A stretch of DNA of 11,945 bases. Origin: JAFDVL01 sp031371805 (lineage in GTDB: Bacteria > Acidobacteriota > Blastocatellia > RBC074). The translations under genes were made by a program, and so were the position numbers. Below are positions 1 to 10,800 of the stretch, piece after piece (the stretch's first letter is position 1; each line of letters starts with the position of its first letter). The stretch is taken from positions 1 through 11,945 of the forward strand of contig JANMKB010000675.1 in NCBI GenBank assembly GCA_031371805.1. The letters are read 5' to 3'. The notes under the pieces are model-generated. The model was not told the DNA's origin. It did not search any database and was given only the letters and a program-made list of their open reading frames with translations.

Positions 1-262
1 AAATCACTCTTTTGACTTTTCGCGGTCAGCAAAATGATGTACGTGTATGATTCTCGCGCCAGATTGCGAATCCGGCGACATAATTCCAGACCATCCGCGT
101 GGGGCATCATCCAATCCGTAATCACTAAGGAAACCGGCGCCGCCTGATATTTTCCCCATGCCTCCTTACCATCTTTGGCTTTGATAACCTCATAGCCCCA
201 GCGTTGCAAGGTGCGCTCCAGCACCAACCCGGAAACCGGATCATCCTCGACAATCAAGACTC

Positions 263-266
<4 letters not shown>
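1..266 (-). CDS. Response regulator receiver domain (3' part cut by window edge)
   Basis: Partial gene; only the first 88 or so residues lie inside the window. They begin MRVLIVEDDP and form most of a CheY-like receiver domain: acidic pocket E7/D8/D9, phospho-acceptor D51 in the TDWMMP motif, switch threonine T81 and conserved lysine K83 in LLTAKS. The TDWMMP-x-DGLELCRRIR style is common in receivers fused to GGDEF, SpoIIE-type phosphatase or other output domains, but the output end is not visible, so the role beyond phospho-acceptance is unknown. The ATG lies inside the stop of the upstream hybrid kinase gene (ATGA overlap, 266 down to 263), so the two are almost certainly co-transcribed and translationally coupled. 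It is the natural downstream target of that kinase's HPt domain (inference). Confidence 0.93.
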
Positions 267-3124
<2,858 letters not shown>

Positions 3125-3148
3125 GGCAATTCACGGTTGGGGCAGTTC

Positions 3149-3170
3149 TGCCGCAAATTGTTTTGCGGCA
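3149..3170. promoter_or_regulatory. Perfect 9-bp hairpin upstream of the hybrid kinase gene
   Basis: TGCCGCAAA (3149-3157) and TTTGCGGCA (3162-3170) are perfect inverted repeats around a 4-base loop. The structure ends 25 bases before the kinase start codon. It could be an operator or a 5'-leader hairpin. No T-run follows on the kinase strand, so a terminator is unlikely. The function is unknown. Confidence 0.4.
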
Positions 3171-3300
3171 ACATCCAGAGTTCCGAAGAATAGAAAAAAG
3201 CTTTTACGGCAAACTTTCGGGGAATTAAGCAGGGCAGGTCACAGGGTGGGCAGAGGGAAATATACCATAGAATAATATTTTTTCAGGCAAAGAAAAACAG

Positions 3301-3402
3301 TTCACAGTTCGCAGTTCGCAGTAAAGACGCGTACTGCGTACCAACCCCGTCGGTACGGCTCCGGTACAGTACCGCGAGCCGGGTTCTCCAGGGACAGTAC
3401 CG
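3301..3402. repeat. Composite intergenic repeat: TTCGCAG heptamers plus CGGTAC palindromes
   Basis: This block lies in the 285-base spacer between the amidohydrolase stop and the kinase start. It opens with three tandem heptamers (TTCACAG, TTCGCAG, TTCGCAG at 3301-3321), then a GCGTAC direct pair at 3329-3341. Next come four copies of CGGTAC or its complement (3351, 3362, 3369, 3397). The core 3356-3381 folds into a long hairpin: CGGCTC plus CGGTAC pair with GTACCG plus GAGCCG, with one bulged C at 3375 and A3368 at the centre. ACAGTACCG occurs twice, at 3366 and 3394. There is no T-tract, so it is more like a dispersed REP-type palindromic element than an intrinsic terminator. Bases 3171-3300 of the spacer hold no recognisable gene. 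Confidence 0.6.
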
Positions 3403-3409
3403 AAGGCGA

Positions 3410-5140
3410 TTATTTCTTTACCGCCACTTCAAAAACGACTTCGCCGCCAATCACTGTCATGGCGCATTTCGTCTGTAAAATCTCAGCTTCGGGAATTTTC
3501 ATAATGTCGGCAGATAACACAGTCAAATCAGCGAGCTTGCCGACCTCAATTGTCCCGCGCAGCTTTTCTTCAAAAGCCGCAAATGCCGCCCACAGCGTAA
3601 ACATTTTCAGCGCCTGTTCACGCGTGACTTTTTCTTCGGCATGCCAGCCGGGGCCGGAAAATCCTTTCTGGTCTTTGCGGGCGACGGCAGCGTAAAACTC
3701 GATCATCGGTTCGCCGCGCTCGACCGGCGCATCGGAACCGCCCGCAATAATATTTCCCTGCTTGATAAACGTCTGCCACGCATACGCGCCTTGCAACCGT
3801 TCCTGCCCCAAACGACTGGCGGCAAAATGTAAATCGCCAATCGCGTGCGACGGTTGCATCGAAGGAATGATGCCGAGCTTTTTAAAGCGTGGAATGTCTG
3901 CGGCGTTCACAATCTGCGCATGTTCAATGCGCCAGCGTGGATCATTGCGATCATATCGTTCCATCGGCGTAATTTGCTCAAATGCGCGTTCGTACCAGTC
4001 CAGAATGGTGCGATTGGCACGGTCGCCAATGGCGTGCGTTTCGATTTGGATGCCTTTGCGCAACGCGTCTCTGAACATTGGCACCACGTCTCCTTCTTTA
4101 TAAACCAGCAAACCATTCGTGTCGTGATCGCTGTAATTTTCGAGGAGCGCCGCACCTTTCGATCCCAGCGCTCCGTCTATACTGACCTTGATGGTGCGAA
4201 TGGTCAGACGATGATCGTACAAACCTACATCGGGGCCTTTGCGCAAAAGTTTTTCGGCATCTTCGCCAGGGCCGCGAATCGCTTCATAAATCCGCAATTT
4301 GACTTTGTTCTGCTCATACAATTTTTTGAGCATTTCGATTTCTTTCCAGTCCGTGCCAGCATTTTGAATCTGCGTCCAGCCCAACTCGACGCTGCGTTTC
4401 GCGCCTAAAATCAGAGCTTGTTCGTAATCTGCCGCCGTCGGAGTCGGCAAAAATTTTGCCACTAAATTTTGCGCACGATCAACCAGCATTCCGTTCGGTT
4501 CACTCTGTTTGTCCTTCATAATTTCGCCGCCGAATGGAGCTTCGGTCTGACGATCAAGGCTGGCGATTTTGAGTGCAGCGGAATTCACGACCGAAGCGTG
4601 ACCATCGGTGCGAGTTAAATACACCGGATTATTGGGCGCAATTTTGTCCAGGTCAGCGCGGGTCGGAAACGCCTGTGGAGTCCAGAATGTTTCGATCCAG
4701 CCGCGCCCCATCACCCATTCGCCGGGTTTGGTTTTATCGGCGCGAGCCTTCACTTTTGCCAAAAAATCCTGGAGGCTGGTCGTGCCTTCCAAATTTAATG
4801 TCATCTCACGAAAACCCACGCCAGACAGGTGATAATGCGCGTCCGCCATTCCCGGCACGACAGTTTTGCCTTTCAGGTCAATAATTTTGACGCCTTTGAC
4901 TTCGTACTTTTTCGCGTCGAGATTCGAGCCGACGAAAATTATTCTGCCATATTGGACGGCAATAGCTTCGGCGTTTGGCTGCTCATCATTGACCGTATAA
5001 ATGTTACCGTTTTTGAAAAGAATATCAGCAGGGAGTTCCTTTTGCTCTTTTGGTTCCTTTGGCTCTTTGGGCTGCTTTTGGGCGCTGACGGCGAAAAAAG
5101 AAAGTGTGATGATGAGTATTGTCAGGGTGGTGATTTTCAT
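3410..5140 (-). CDS. Secreted YtcJ-like amidohydrolase (amidohydrolase family 3)
   Basis: Metal-dependent hydrolase of 576 residues acting outside the cytoplasm; the substrate cannot be told from sequence. The chosen ATG gives a clear Sec signal peptide (MKITT then a hydrophobic run ending AVSA at residue 20). An earlier in-frame ATG at 5266 would bury this signal and run through an intergenic palindrome, so it was not used. A Lys/Pro/Glu-rich linker of PKE repeats (24-35) precedes the domain. Likely active-site residues of this family are visible: H102 and H104 in DAHYH, H181 in TDGHAS, K318 in RTIKVSIDGALGS, H369 in ETHAIGDRAN, H407 in RIEHAQ and D470 in GGSDAP. The C-terminal GKLADLTVL is typical of amidohydrolases. 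Length is normal for YtcJ-like proteins (about 520-620). The gene is divergent from the DUF362 gene and separate from the kinase operon. No clear ribosome site was seen. Confidence 0.92.
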   Translation of the reverse strand: MKITTLTILIITLSFFAVSAQKQPKEPKEPKEQKELPADILFKNGNIYTVNDEQPNAEAIAVQYGRIIFVGSNLDAKKYEVKGVKIIDLKGKTVVPGMADAHYHLSGVGFREMTLNLEGTTSLQDFLAKVKARADKTKPGEWVMGRGWIETFWTPQAFPTRADLDKIAPNNPVYLTRTDGHASVVNSAALKIASLDRQTEAPFGGEIMKDKQSEPNGMLVDRAQNLVAKFLPTPTAADYEQALILGAKRSVELGWTQIQNAGTDWKEIEMLKKLYEQNKVKLRIYEAIRGPGEDAEKLLRKGPDVGLYDHRLTIRTIKVSIDGALGSKGAALLENYSDHDTNGLLVYKEGDVVPMFRDALRKGIQIETHAIGDRANRTILDWYERAFEQITPMERYDRNDPRWRIEHAQIVNAADIPRFKKLGIIPSMQPSHAIGDLHFAASRLGQERLQGAYAWQTFIKQGNIIAGGSDAPVERGEPMIEFYAAVARKDQKGFSGPGWHAEEKVTREQALKMFTLWAAFAAFEEKLRGTIEVGKLADLTVLSADIMKIPEAEILQTKCAMTVIGGEVVFEVAVKK

Positions 5141-5191
5141 AGTGATTTCTCGGCAAAGTTTGCTTGATACGGCAGAATGTACATTTCTCAT

Positions 5192-5330
5192 CCACGAAGT
5201 CACACGAAGATTCACGAAGATACGACGGGGAGAGTAGGCGACAGGGAGACAGGGCGAGCAGGTCATTCGTGCGCCGTTTCACCCTTTCGCCGTTTCGCTC
5301 TTCTTCGTGCTACTTCGTGTCGCTTCGTGG
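5192..5330. repeat. 139-bp MITE-like palindrome with 10-bp-phased CACGAAG units
   Basis: Each outer arm is 29 bases (5192-5220 and 5302-5330). The left arm has three CACGAAG units starting at 5193, 5203 and 5213. The right arm has three CTTCGTG units starting at 5303, 5313 and 5323. The arms pair at 24 of 29 positions, and all five mismatches fall in the spacers between units. Inside, a second pair of 20-base arms (5237-5256 and 5272-5291) matches at 16 of 20; its left side is purine-rich (GGCGACAGGGAGACAGGGCG) and the loop is 5257-5271. The element sits between the divergent amidohydrolase and DUF362 genes and has no coding capacity. It looks like a non-autonomous palindromic mobile element or a phased protein-binding array. 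It is not CRISPR, because the units are too short and there are no unique spacers. Confidence 0.7.
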
Positions 5331-5388
5331 AAAAATATTTTACTGAACTCAATAGTTGCTCCGAATTTCCGAGTAAAGAACTACCGCA

Positions 5389-5441
5389 AACTGGCAGTTC
5401 GTGCAACTTCATTGACACATCGTATCTCGCAAGGGCAATAT
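5389..5441 (+). promoter_or_regulatory. Candidate promoter with upstream 11-bp palindrome for the DUF362 operon
   Basis: A consensus -35 hexamer TTGACA lies at 5412-5417. About 18 bases on is CAATAT (5436-5441), a weak -10 match inside an AT-rich stretch. The AACTGGCAGTT palindrome (5389-5399) sits just upstream and could be an activator or repressor site. The DUF362 start codon is 47 bases beyond the -10 candidate, so this is positioned to drive the plus-strand pair. Sigma-70-like hexamer matching alone is weak evidence. Confidence 0.4.
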
Positions 5442-5488
5442 TTCATTATTCATTGCTGCTCTCAATAATCATGAGGAGATTCAAAATT

Positions 5489-6643
5489 ATGGCTCTGGAT
5501 CGCAGAACGTTTGTCCAATTATTAGCGGCAACTCCCTTCGCGCAACTCGCCCTGGCTGATGAAGCCGATGGCATTCCCAAATATCGCATCGTCAGCAAAC
5601 AAAAAGCCAGTGGCTCGCTCGGCATGCCTGGCCCTTATCCCGGCAAAGTCGTGTCCGTCAAATCCGCTAAATGCATGGACGACAGCAGCGACAATATCAA
5701 TGCCGACGTTGTGCGCGAAATGATGAGTCGCGGCATGTGCGAATTAACCAGACAGAAAAAACCGCTGGATGCGTGGCGGCGATTTTTTAATGCCGCTGAC
5801 ATCGTTGGCATCAAGGTCAACGCCGGTGGTTATCCGTGGGTTGTTTCTTCGCCAGCAATCGTTGCCGAGTGCATTCGCAATTTAATGGAAGTCGGCGTGA
5901 AGCCCGCGAATATTTACATCTACGAACGTTTTGAAAATCAGTTACAGGACGTGAATTATCAACTGCACGTACCGGAAGGCGTAAACATCGTGGCGGCAGA
6001 AAAGGGAAACCGGAATACTGATCGCCTCAACTACGATCCGAATGTTTATGTCGAGGCCGATTTCTTTGGCGAAGAAGACACGCGCTCGAATTTGATGAAG
6101 CTGGTGTCACAGACGCTGACCAAAATTATTAACATTCCGAACGTCAAAGATCACGGCGCAGTCGGGGCTACGGGCTGCCTGAAAAATATTGCTTACGGCA
6201 GTTTTTCCAATGTTGCACGAACGCATCAAAACGGCGTCTCGCACACTTATTCTTTCGTCGGGACATTAGCGGCGGTGGAGCCGGTACGATCAAAAACAGT
6301 GTTGCAAATTATGGATGGATTGCGCGGCGTGTGGCACGGCGGACCATTTGCGCAAACCAAAAAATTTGTCTTCTATCCAAAACAAATCATGTTTGGTACT
6401 GACCCCGTAGCGATTGATCGCCTGTTGCTCGACATTGTTGACAACGAACGCAAAGCACACAGCGCAGTTTCAATCTGGAATCGTGATCGCAACACGCTGG
6501 ATTTTATCAATCACAAAAATCGTGATGCCGATCCGAATGTCAATATTATTATTCGTGAACCAGGACACGTGGATTACGCCAGCCAGCTTGGATTAGGCGT
6601 GAGCGATTTGAAAAAAATCCGCCTCAAAGAATTGACCGTTTGA
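5489..6643 (+). CDS. Tat-exported DUF362 domain protein
   Basis: DUF362-family protein of 384 residues, probably periplasmic; the biochemical activity of the family is not established. The N-terminus is a twin-arginine signal: R5-R6-T-F-V-Q, a short hydrophobic stretch, and a likely cleavage site after ALA (residue 23). The DUF362 body shows DIVGIKVNAGG (104-114), the motif NIPNVKDHGAVGATGC (215-230), MDGLRGVWHGG (275-285) and GTDPVAID (303-310). Four cysteines (62, 83, 128, 230) are scattered and do not form a ferredoxin-type cluster motif, unlike DUF362 proteins fused to 4Fe-4S domains. The start is set by GAGGAGA ending about 9 bases before this ATG. An in-frame ATG six codons earlier overlaps that ribosome site and has none of its own. 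The gene is followed 38 bases later by another secreted protein on the same strand. Confidence 0.9.
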   Translation: MALDRRTFVQLLAATPFAQLALADEADGIPKYRIVSKQKASGSLGMPGPYPGKVVSVKSAKCMDDSSDNINADVVREMMSRGMCELTRQKKPLDAWRRFFNAADIVGIKVNAGGYPWVVSSPAIVAECIRNLMEVGVKPANIYIYERFENQLQDVNYQLHVPEGVNIVAAEKGNRNTDRLNYDPNVYVEADFFGEEDTRSNLMKLVSQTLTKIINIPNVKDHGAVGATGCLKNIAYGSFSNVARTHQNGVSHTYSFVGTLAAVEPVRSKTVLQIMDGLRGVWHGGPFAQTKKFVFYPKQIMFGTDPVAIDRLLLDIVDNERKAHSAVSIWNRDRNTLDFINHKNRDADPNVNIIIREPGHVDYASQLGLGVSDLKKIRLKELTV

Positions 6644-6681
6644 TGATGGGGCTGAATGTATGTGAGTGCTGAGTAAAAGCT

Positions 6682-7620
6682 ATGAATTTTCTTCTCCTTC
6701 TCCTTTCCCTGCCGTTGCTGTATTGGCAGCAAGGCCTTGAAACTGCGCCGCAACTCAAACAGGCAGGTATCGAACAAATCGCTGTCCCGCCTGAAAAAGC
6801 CGACGAATGGCGCAACGCGGGATTCAAAGTAGTCGCCATGCCAAAAAACGAATTGGAAGGCCGCGAACGCTTACTCATTCCCGGCATTCAGCGCCGCGCC
6901 AATGTTGCCTCACCGACGCGAGTTCCCTGGGTTGATGCCAATGGCTGGAAATTATTGCGCAATCCTGCCGGACAATTTCTGTATGATTTGTCGGCAGACA
7001 GAGCAGCCTTAGCCGCCGCCGAAAGCTTTGTTTACAATGCTGATGTCGTGCTAAAAATTGCGCCAGCGGATTTGGCAGAGTTTGGCAAAATGCTCGCGTT
7101 CCTGCGCCAATTGCCAGCGGATGAATTGCCCACGAATGCGGAGATGATAGTCATTGATGACGGCTCGGTCAGCACAGGCGAAGTAATAAATTTGTTCACA
7201 CGCCGCAATCTGCTGTTTCGTCTGGCGACTGCGCCCTCGTCACTTTATCCGCTCAACATCAAGCTGGGCACAAAAGAATATCCGTTGGATGATGCTGCTG
7301 ATCCAAGCGCCTTTGCGCAAAAAATTCGGCGGCAAATCGGTGATGAAAACAGGTCTATCAGAATTTATGGCAGCGAAGTCGTGATTGCTCGACTGGTCAG
7401 TGACAATGCCAGGACACGTTTGCATTTACTGAATTATGGCGGGCGACAAATCGAAGGGTTGCGGATACGTTTGCGCGGAAAATTTGGCTCTGGCGTGGCA
7501 ACAGCATTTGGCTTTGGACGTGAACCGCTGGAAGATTTTGCGGTTGCCAATGGCGCAACAGAATTTACAATTTCCAAACTGGGAACTTATGCAATGATTG
7601 AATTGCCTGCGGCGAAATGA
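6682..7620 (+). CDS. Unrecognised secreted protein downstream of the DUF362 gene
   Basis: A protein of 312 residues that I do not recognise with confidence. The first 15 or so residues (MNFLLLLLSLPLLYW) form a short leucine-rich hydrophobic segment, probably a Sec signal peptide or membrane anchor. The body alternates predicted beta strands and helices (for example AGIEQIAVPPEKADEW, then AEMIVIDDGSVSTGEVI around 152-168). The last 80 or so residues look like a small all-beta domain (RLHLLNYGGRQIEGLRIRL, then TEFTISKLGTYAMIEL), like the terminal beta-sandwich of some secreted glycosidase-like proteins; that comparison is inference. No catalytic motif can be named. It lies 38 bases after the DUF362 stop on the same strand, so co-transcription and a shared extracytoplasmic job are likely. 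No strong ribosome site was seen. The start is the first ATG and gives the signal. Confidence 0.75.
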   Translation: MNFLLLLLSLPLLYWQQGLETAPQLKQAGIEQIAVPPEKADEWRNAGFKVVAMPKNELEGRERLLIPGIQRRANVASPTRVPWVDANGWKLLRNPAGQFLYDLSADRAALAAAESFVYNADVVLKIAPADLAEFGKMLAFLRQLPADELPTNAEMIVIDDGSVSTGEVINLFTRRNLLFRLATAPSSLYPLNIKLGTKEYPLDDAADPSAFAQKIRRQIGDENRSIRIYGSEVVIARLVSDNARTRLHLLNYGGRQIEGLRIRLRGKFGSGVATAFGFGREPLEDFAVANGATEFTISKLGTYAMIELPAAK

Positions 7621-7856
7621 AACGAATTCAAACCTGATTTGGCGCTCACACGTACCCAAACGCGTTGTCACCTTGCGCTATCACCCGATAGTTGTGCCGA
7701 AGAATATTGAAGATGGTCCCGACGGGGCGGGGTTAACGAGTTGGCGGTATCGAAAAACTCCGCGCGAACTCGGTTCTTTGCCCTGTCTCTGAGGTGGACG
7801 TTCTCATTCATTTCCGGGTACGAAGCAACTGGTGTGCTCCGACTTTTATGAATCTT
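7621..7856. other. Gene-free spacer between convergent genes
   Basis: No convincing gene is seen between the stop of the plus-strand secreted protein and the stop of the minus-strand TIR protein. It holds a small hairpin (CTATC-accc-GATAG, within about 7679-7692), a GACGGGGCGGGG stretch near 7721, and a larger imperfect inverted repeat listed separately. Parts resemble the repeat at 3301-3402 (CGCGAACTCGGTTCT here, CGCGAGCCGGGTTCT there, 12 of 15 matching), so it may hold a decayed copy of the same family. Confidence 0.5.
7737..7772 (+). terminator. Weak terminator-like imperfect inverted repeat
   Basis: CGAGTT (7737-7742) pairs with AACTCG (7767-7772), and inside it GCGG (7744-7747) pairs with CCGC (7760-7763). 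The loop is AT-rich. On the plus strand it is followed by GTTCTTTG, a poor T-tract. It lies about 115 bases after the secreted-protein stop and could end the plus-strand operon. It could equally be part of a degenerate repeat. Confidence 0.25.
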
Positions 7857-10800
7857 TCAAGGAATCCACTTAATCCTTTGAGCTAAATATTTCTTCACAC
7901 TTAGAAGACTATTCTTTCGGAATGAATCCTCATCTTTTTCCAGCCCATCGTGCAGAACCTTTAAATCATTTAGCTCTTGCACCGATGGCAGGTTCCAGAG
8001 TCTAACTGTTTTATCAACCGAGCTGACAGTGACGATTTGATACTTATCAGTGTTTACTGGCTTGGGATACTCATTGAAAGAGACATGATTGATTCTGCTA
8101 TCGTGTGCCGTAAGAGAGATTAACTTATAGAGCTTATTCATTGGCAGGAATTTTTTCAGATCCCAAATTGCCAGTTTTCGATCATCACTCACCGTTGCAA
8201 GTAATTTCCCATCCTTGCTGAAGGCAACTCCAGCAATGGCATCATCGGGCGCCCAGTCGCCCCGCCCTAATATCGGCGGCAATTTCTCTGTCCTCTCGAC
8301 TTCAGGATCAGCAGGATGTTTTTCAATCCCAAACAAGGAGGGTAAAGAATACCAGGCGAACTTTCTGAATGATGTTTGATCCGAGAGTGACCATAATATT
8401 ATCGTCTTATCCTTGCTGACTGTTACCAGCGCCAAACGATCTTCACTTTCATCTGACGGATCGAAGGCAATCCCTGTCACCGCTCCTTTATGCGCTTTCC
8501 AGTAACGTCGCAAGGTTCCATTCTCCACGTCACGCAACTCCACCGCCCCATCTTCTCTTCCCAATGCCAGCCACTTATTTCCAGGGCTGAATGCCAGCGC
8601 CGTAACGAGCTTCACCCGCGTGGTACCAAATAGCCCATCCCATTGCCGGGAAATAAATTTGGGCATTTTCCATTGCTCGCGAGACTTCTCTATGTCACTA
8701 AGCGAGGACCGCCAGGAAACGGTTGTAGTGGCAAGCCTGGGGTTATCTGACTGATTATTAAATGCAAGGCGCCCAATAACGTGTTTATGAATCGAAATGG
8801 ATGTGGATGGCTTCGGCTTTATCTCGCCCCTGGCAGGGTCAAGTTCGCCAAACGTAACATCACCATCGCTCTGACCAACAGCAATATACTTCCCATCCGA
8901 ACTGATCGTGACCGCTGTTGTTTTCATCGGATTACCTGGCGATAGAAAGGGAAGAATGGACAGATCAGGGTTAGTCACATCGCCATTATCCGCACGTTGC
9001 CAGAGTTGTTCTTGTTTCATTGCGTTGCCTTTATTGTTTTGTGTCCAGATTTGCCCTTTCCCGCCAGCAGAAATCGCGATGAGGTGTTTTCCATCCCGAG
9101 AGAAAACAGCTTTCTCCGCTCCATCTGTCTTAATTGTTTGGGAAAGTAACGTTAGTGGTAACGTCTCCTGAAGAGCCTCCAAGCTATTATCGAAAATCGC
9201 CTTGACTAGCTGTTCATTATTATTCTCACTTGATTGCTCATTATCTTGAAGGTTTTTCCTCAAATCTGGTAAGGCAGCAATGGAACTTGTAGCCAACGCT
9301 GCACTCATAATTGGATTCTGGTACTTCCATAATTTTGCGATGTCCGCGTGTGAACGGAGTTTGTCTGCTACTCTGAGTGCCTGTTCAGTTTGCAACGCCT
9401 TTATTGCCTTCTTCTCGTTAATCGTTGCAATTTTGGCTTGCTCGGCAGCTTTTCCACGTTGCTCGTCAGCTATACACTGTTGAAGCTGAGCATTGTCTCG
9501 TTGTTTCTGCGCCTCTGCCGTAGCTTTTGCTTGGTTTTTGAGTGCCTGTCTTTCTTTATCTTTCGCAGCTATTGCATTATTGCGTTGCTCAATAGCATCC
9601 TTCGCCGCCTTTTCAGCTTTCAGGCGCTCTTTCTCTTTATCCTTTCGTTGCTCAATCGCATCCCTCGTTGCAGCTATTGCATTATTGCGTTGCTCAATAG
9701 CATCCTTCGCCGCCTTTTCAGCTTTCAGGCGCTCTTTCTCTTCACCCTCTCGGGCACGTTCAGCTTTATGGCTTTCCTCAATTGCTACGTTCTGTTGGTT
9801 CATGGCAATAATTGATATCGTCGTCAAAGCGGTGATCATTATGAGCGCAATCATACCTATTGCGCTTAGTTGGTTCATTGTCCGCTTACGATCCCGTTCC
9901 TCAAGGTCTTTGGGTTCTATACCATAAATGTTCGCCAGCGTCTCAAACCAGGGCTTTTTGTAATCGCCTTTGTGGAACCCTTTGCTGCCCTTAAAGCCTA
10001 TGTAGTCCGCCACAGTCGGTTTCGGTAATAACTGATAGACACCATCCGGGAGCGCACGTTGGCTGTCGTCGTCGCCTTTCTTCAATTCGTGATTTGCTTT
10101 GCCAGCAATCAAAATCGAAATGATATTTTCCGCGCCACGATAATTGGAATATCGGAGGACCCGATCTTGTACCTTGTCATCACGATAGGCATTAGGAGAG
10201 CCAATAACGACCATCTTTCGAGAGGTTATCAGCGCCCTCATAACATTTTGACTATTGTATCCATCAGCTGCCTCACTAAATACCCGTAAAGGTTTCTTAG
10301 GTAAATTGACCCCCTTCGGAGGCACATATTTTTCCAGGACATCCTTAAATCCTGCTGCAAAGTCTCTATCCTTTTCTGAATAGCAGACAAAAATATCTCT
10401 CTCGGTGGGTACAACCGTTTTGAGATTATCGAGTAATAATCGCCAAGGGGCTTCATACGAGTTGAGGCTTATAGAATCCATATCAGGGTTGAAATATCGA
10501 TAATCAACTGCTAATGGCATTTCTTTTTCTATATCGGCGGGGAGTGGGATCTTCATTAAATTTTCCAATGAATCAGGAAAGGCTTTCAATTCCTCCTGTT
10601 CAGGAGTTTCGTCATTTGGAAGTCCTTCAACTAAGATTGGAATAATATCTTTTGCCCCATTCATCCGTGCAAAGCGACGAACCTCATCATTGGCAAAGTG
10701 GCTGTTCCGCGCATTCGGTGAACAAAGTAAAATCAGCTTGCGACAGCTTCTCAAGGTAGTATCAATCGTCTGATAGTATCCAGTACCCGTAATATCCGCC

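Noticed and set aside
3845..4408. A 187-residue plus-strand open frame inside the amidohydrolase gene
   Set aside because: It is antisense to a strongly conserved enzyme, with no ribosome site and no recognisable domain.
5141..5266. Upstream in-frame ATG that would add 42 residues to the amidohydrolase
   Set aside because: It would bury a clear signal peptide and translate part of the intergenic palindrome; the ATG at 5140 is the better start.
5192..5330. Possible CRISPR array from the repeated CACGAAG units
   Set aside because: Repeats are 7 bases with 3-base spacers and the array inverts at the centre; there are no unique spacers of CRISPR length and no cas genes.
5177..5488. Open reading frame extending the DUF362 protein upstream by 104 residues
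   Set aside because: The extension reads through the palindromic repeat and promoter region; the Tat signal and GAGGAGA site set the start at 5489.
7598..7792. A 64-residue plus-strand open frame after the secreted protein
   Set aside because: It starts inside the previous gene in another frame, lacks a ribosome site and crosses repeat-like DNA.
9390..9927. Plus-strand open frames opposite the coiled-coil part of the TIR gene
   Set aside because: They are antisense shadows of a low-complexity Lys/Glu/Ala-rich repeat and give leucine/serine/phenylalanine/arginine-rich, repetitive translations.
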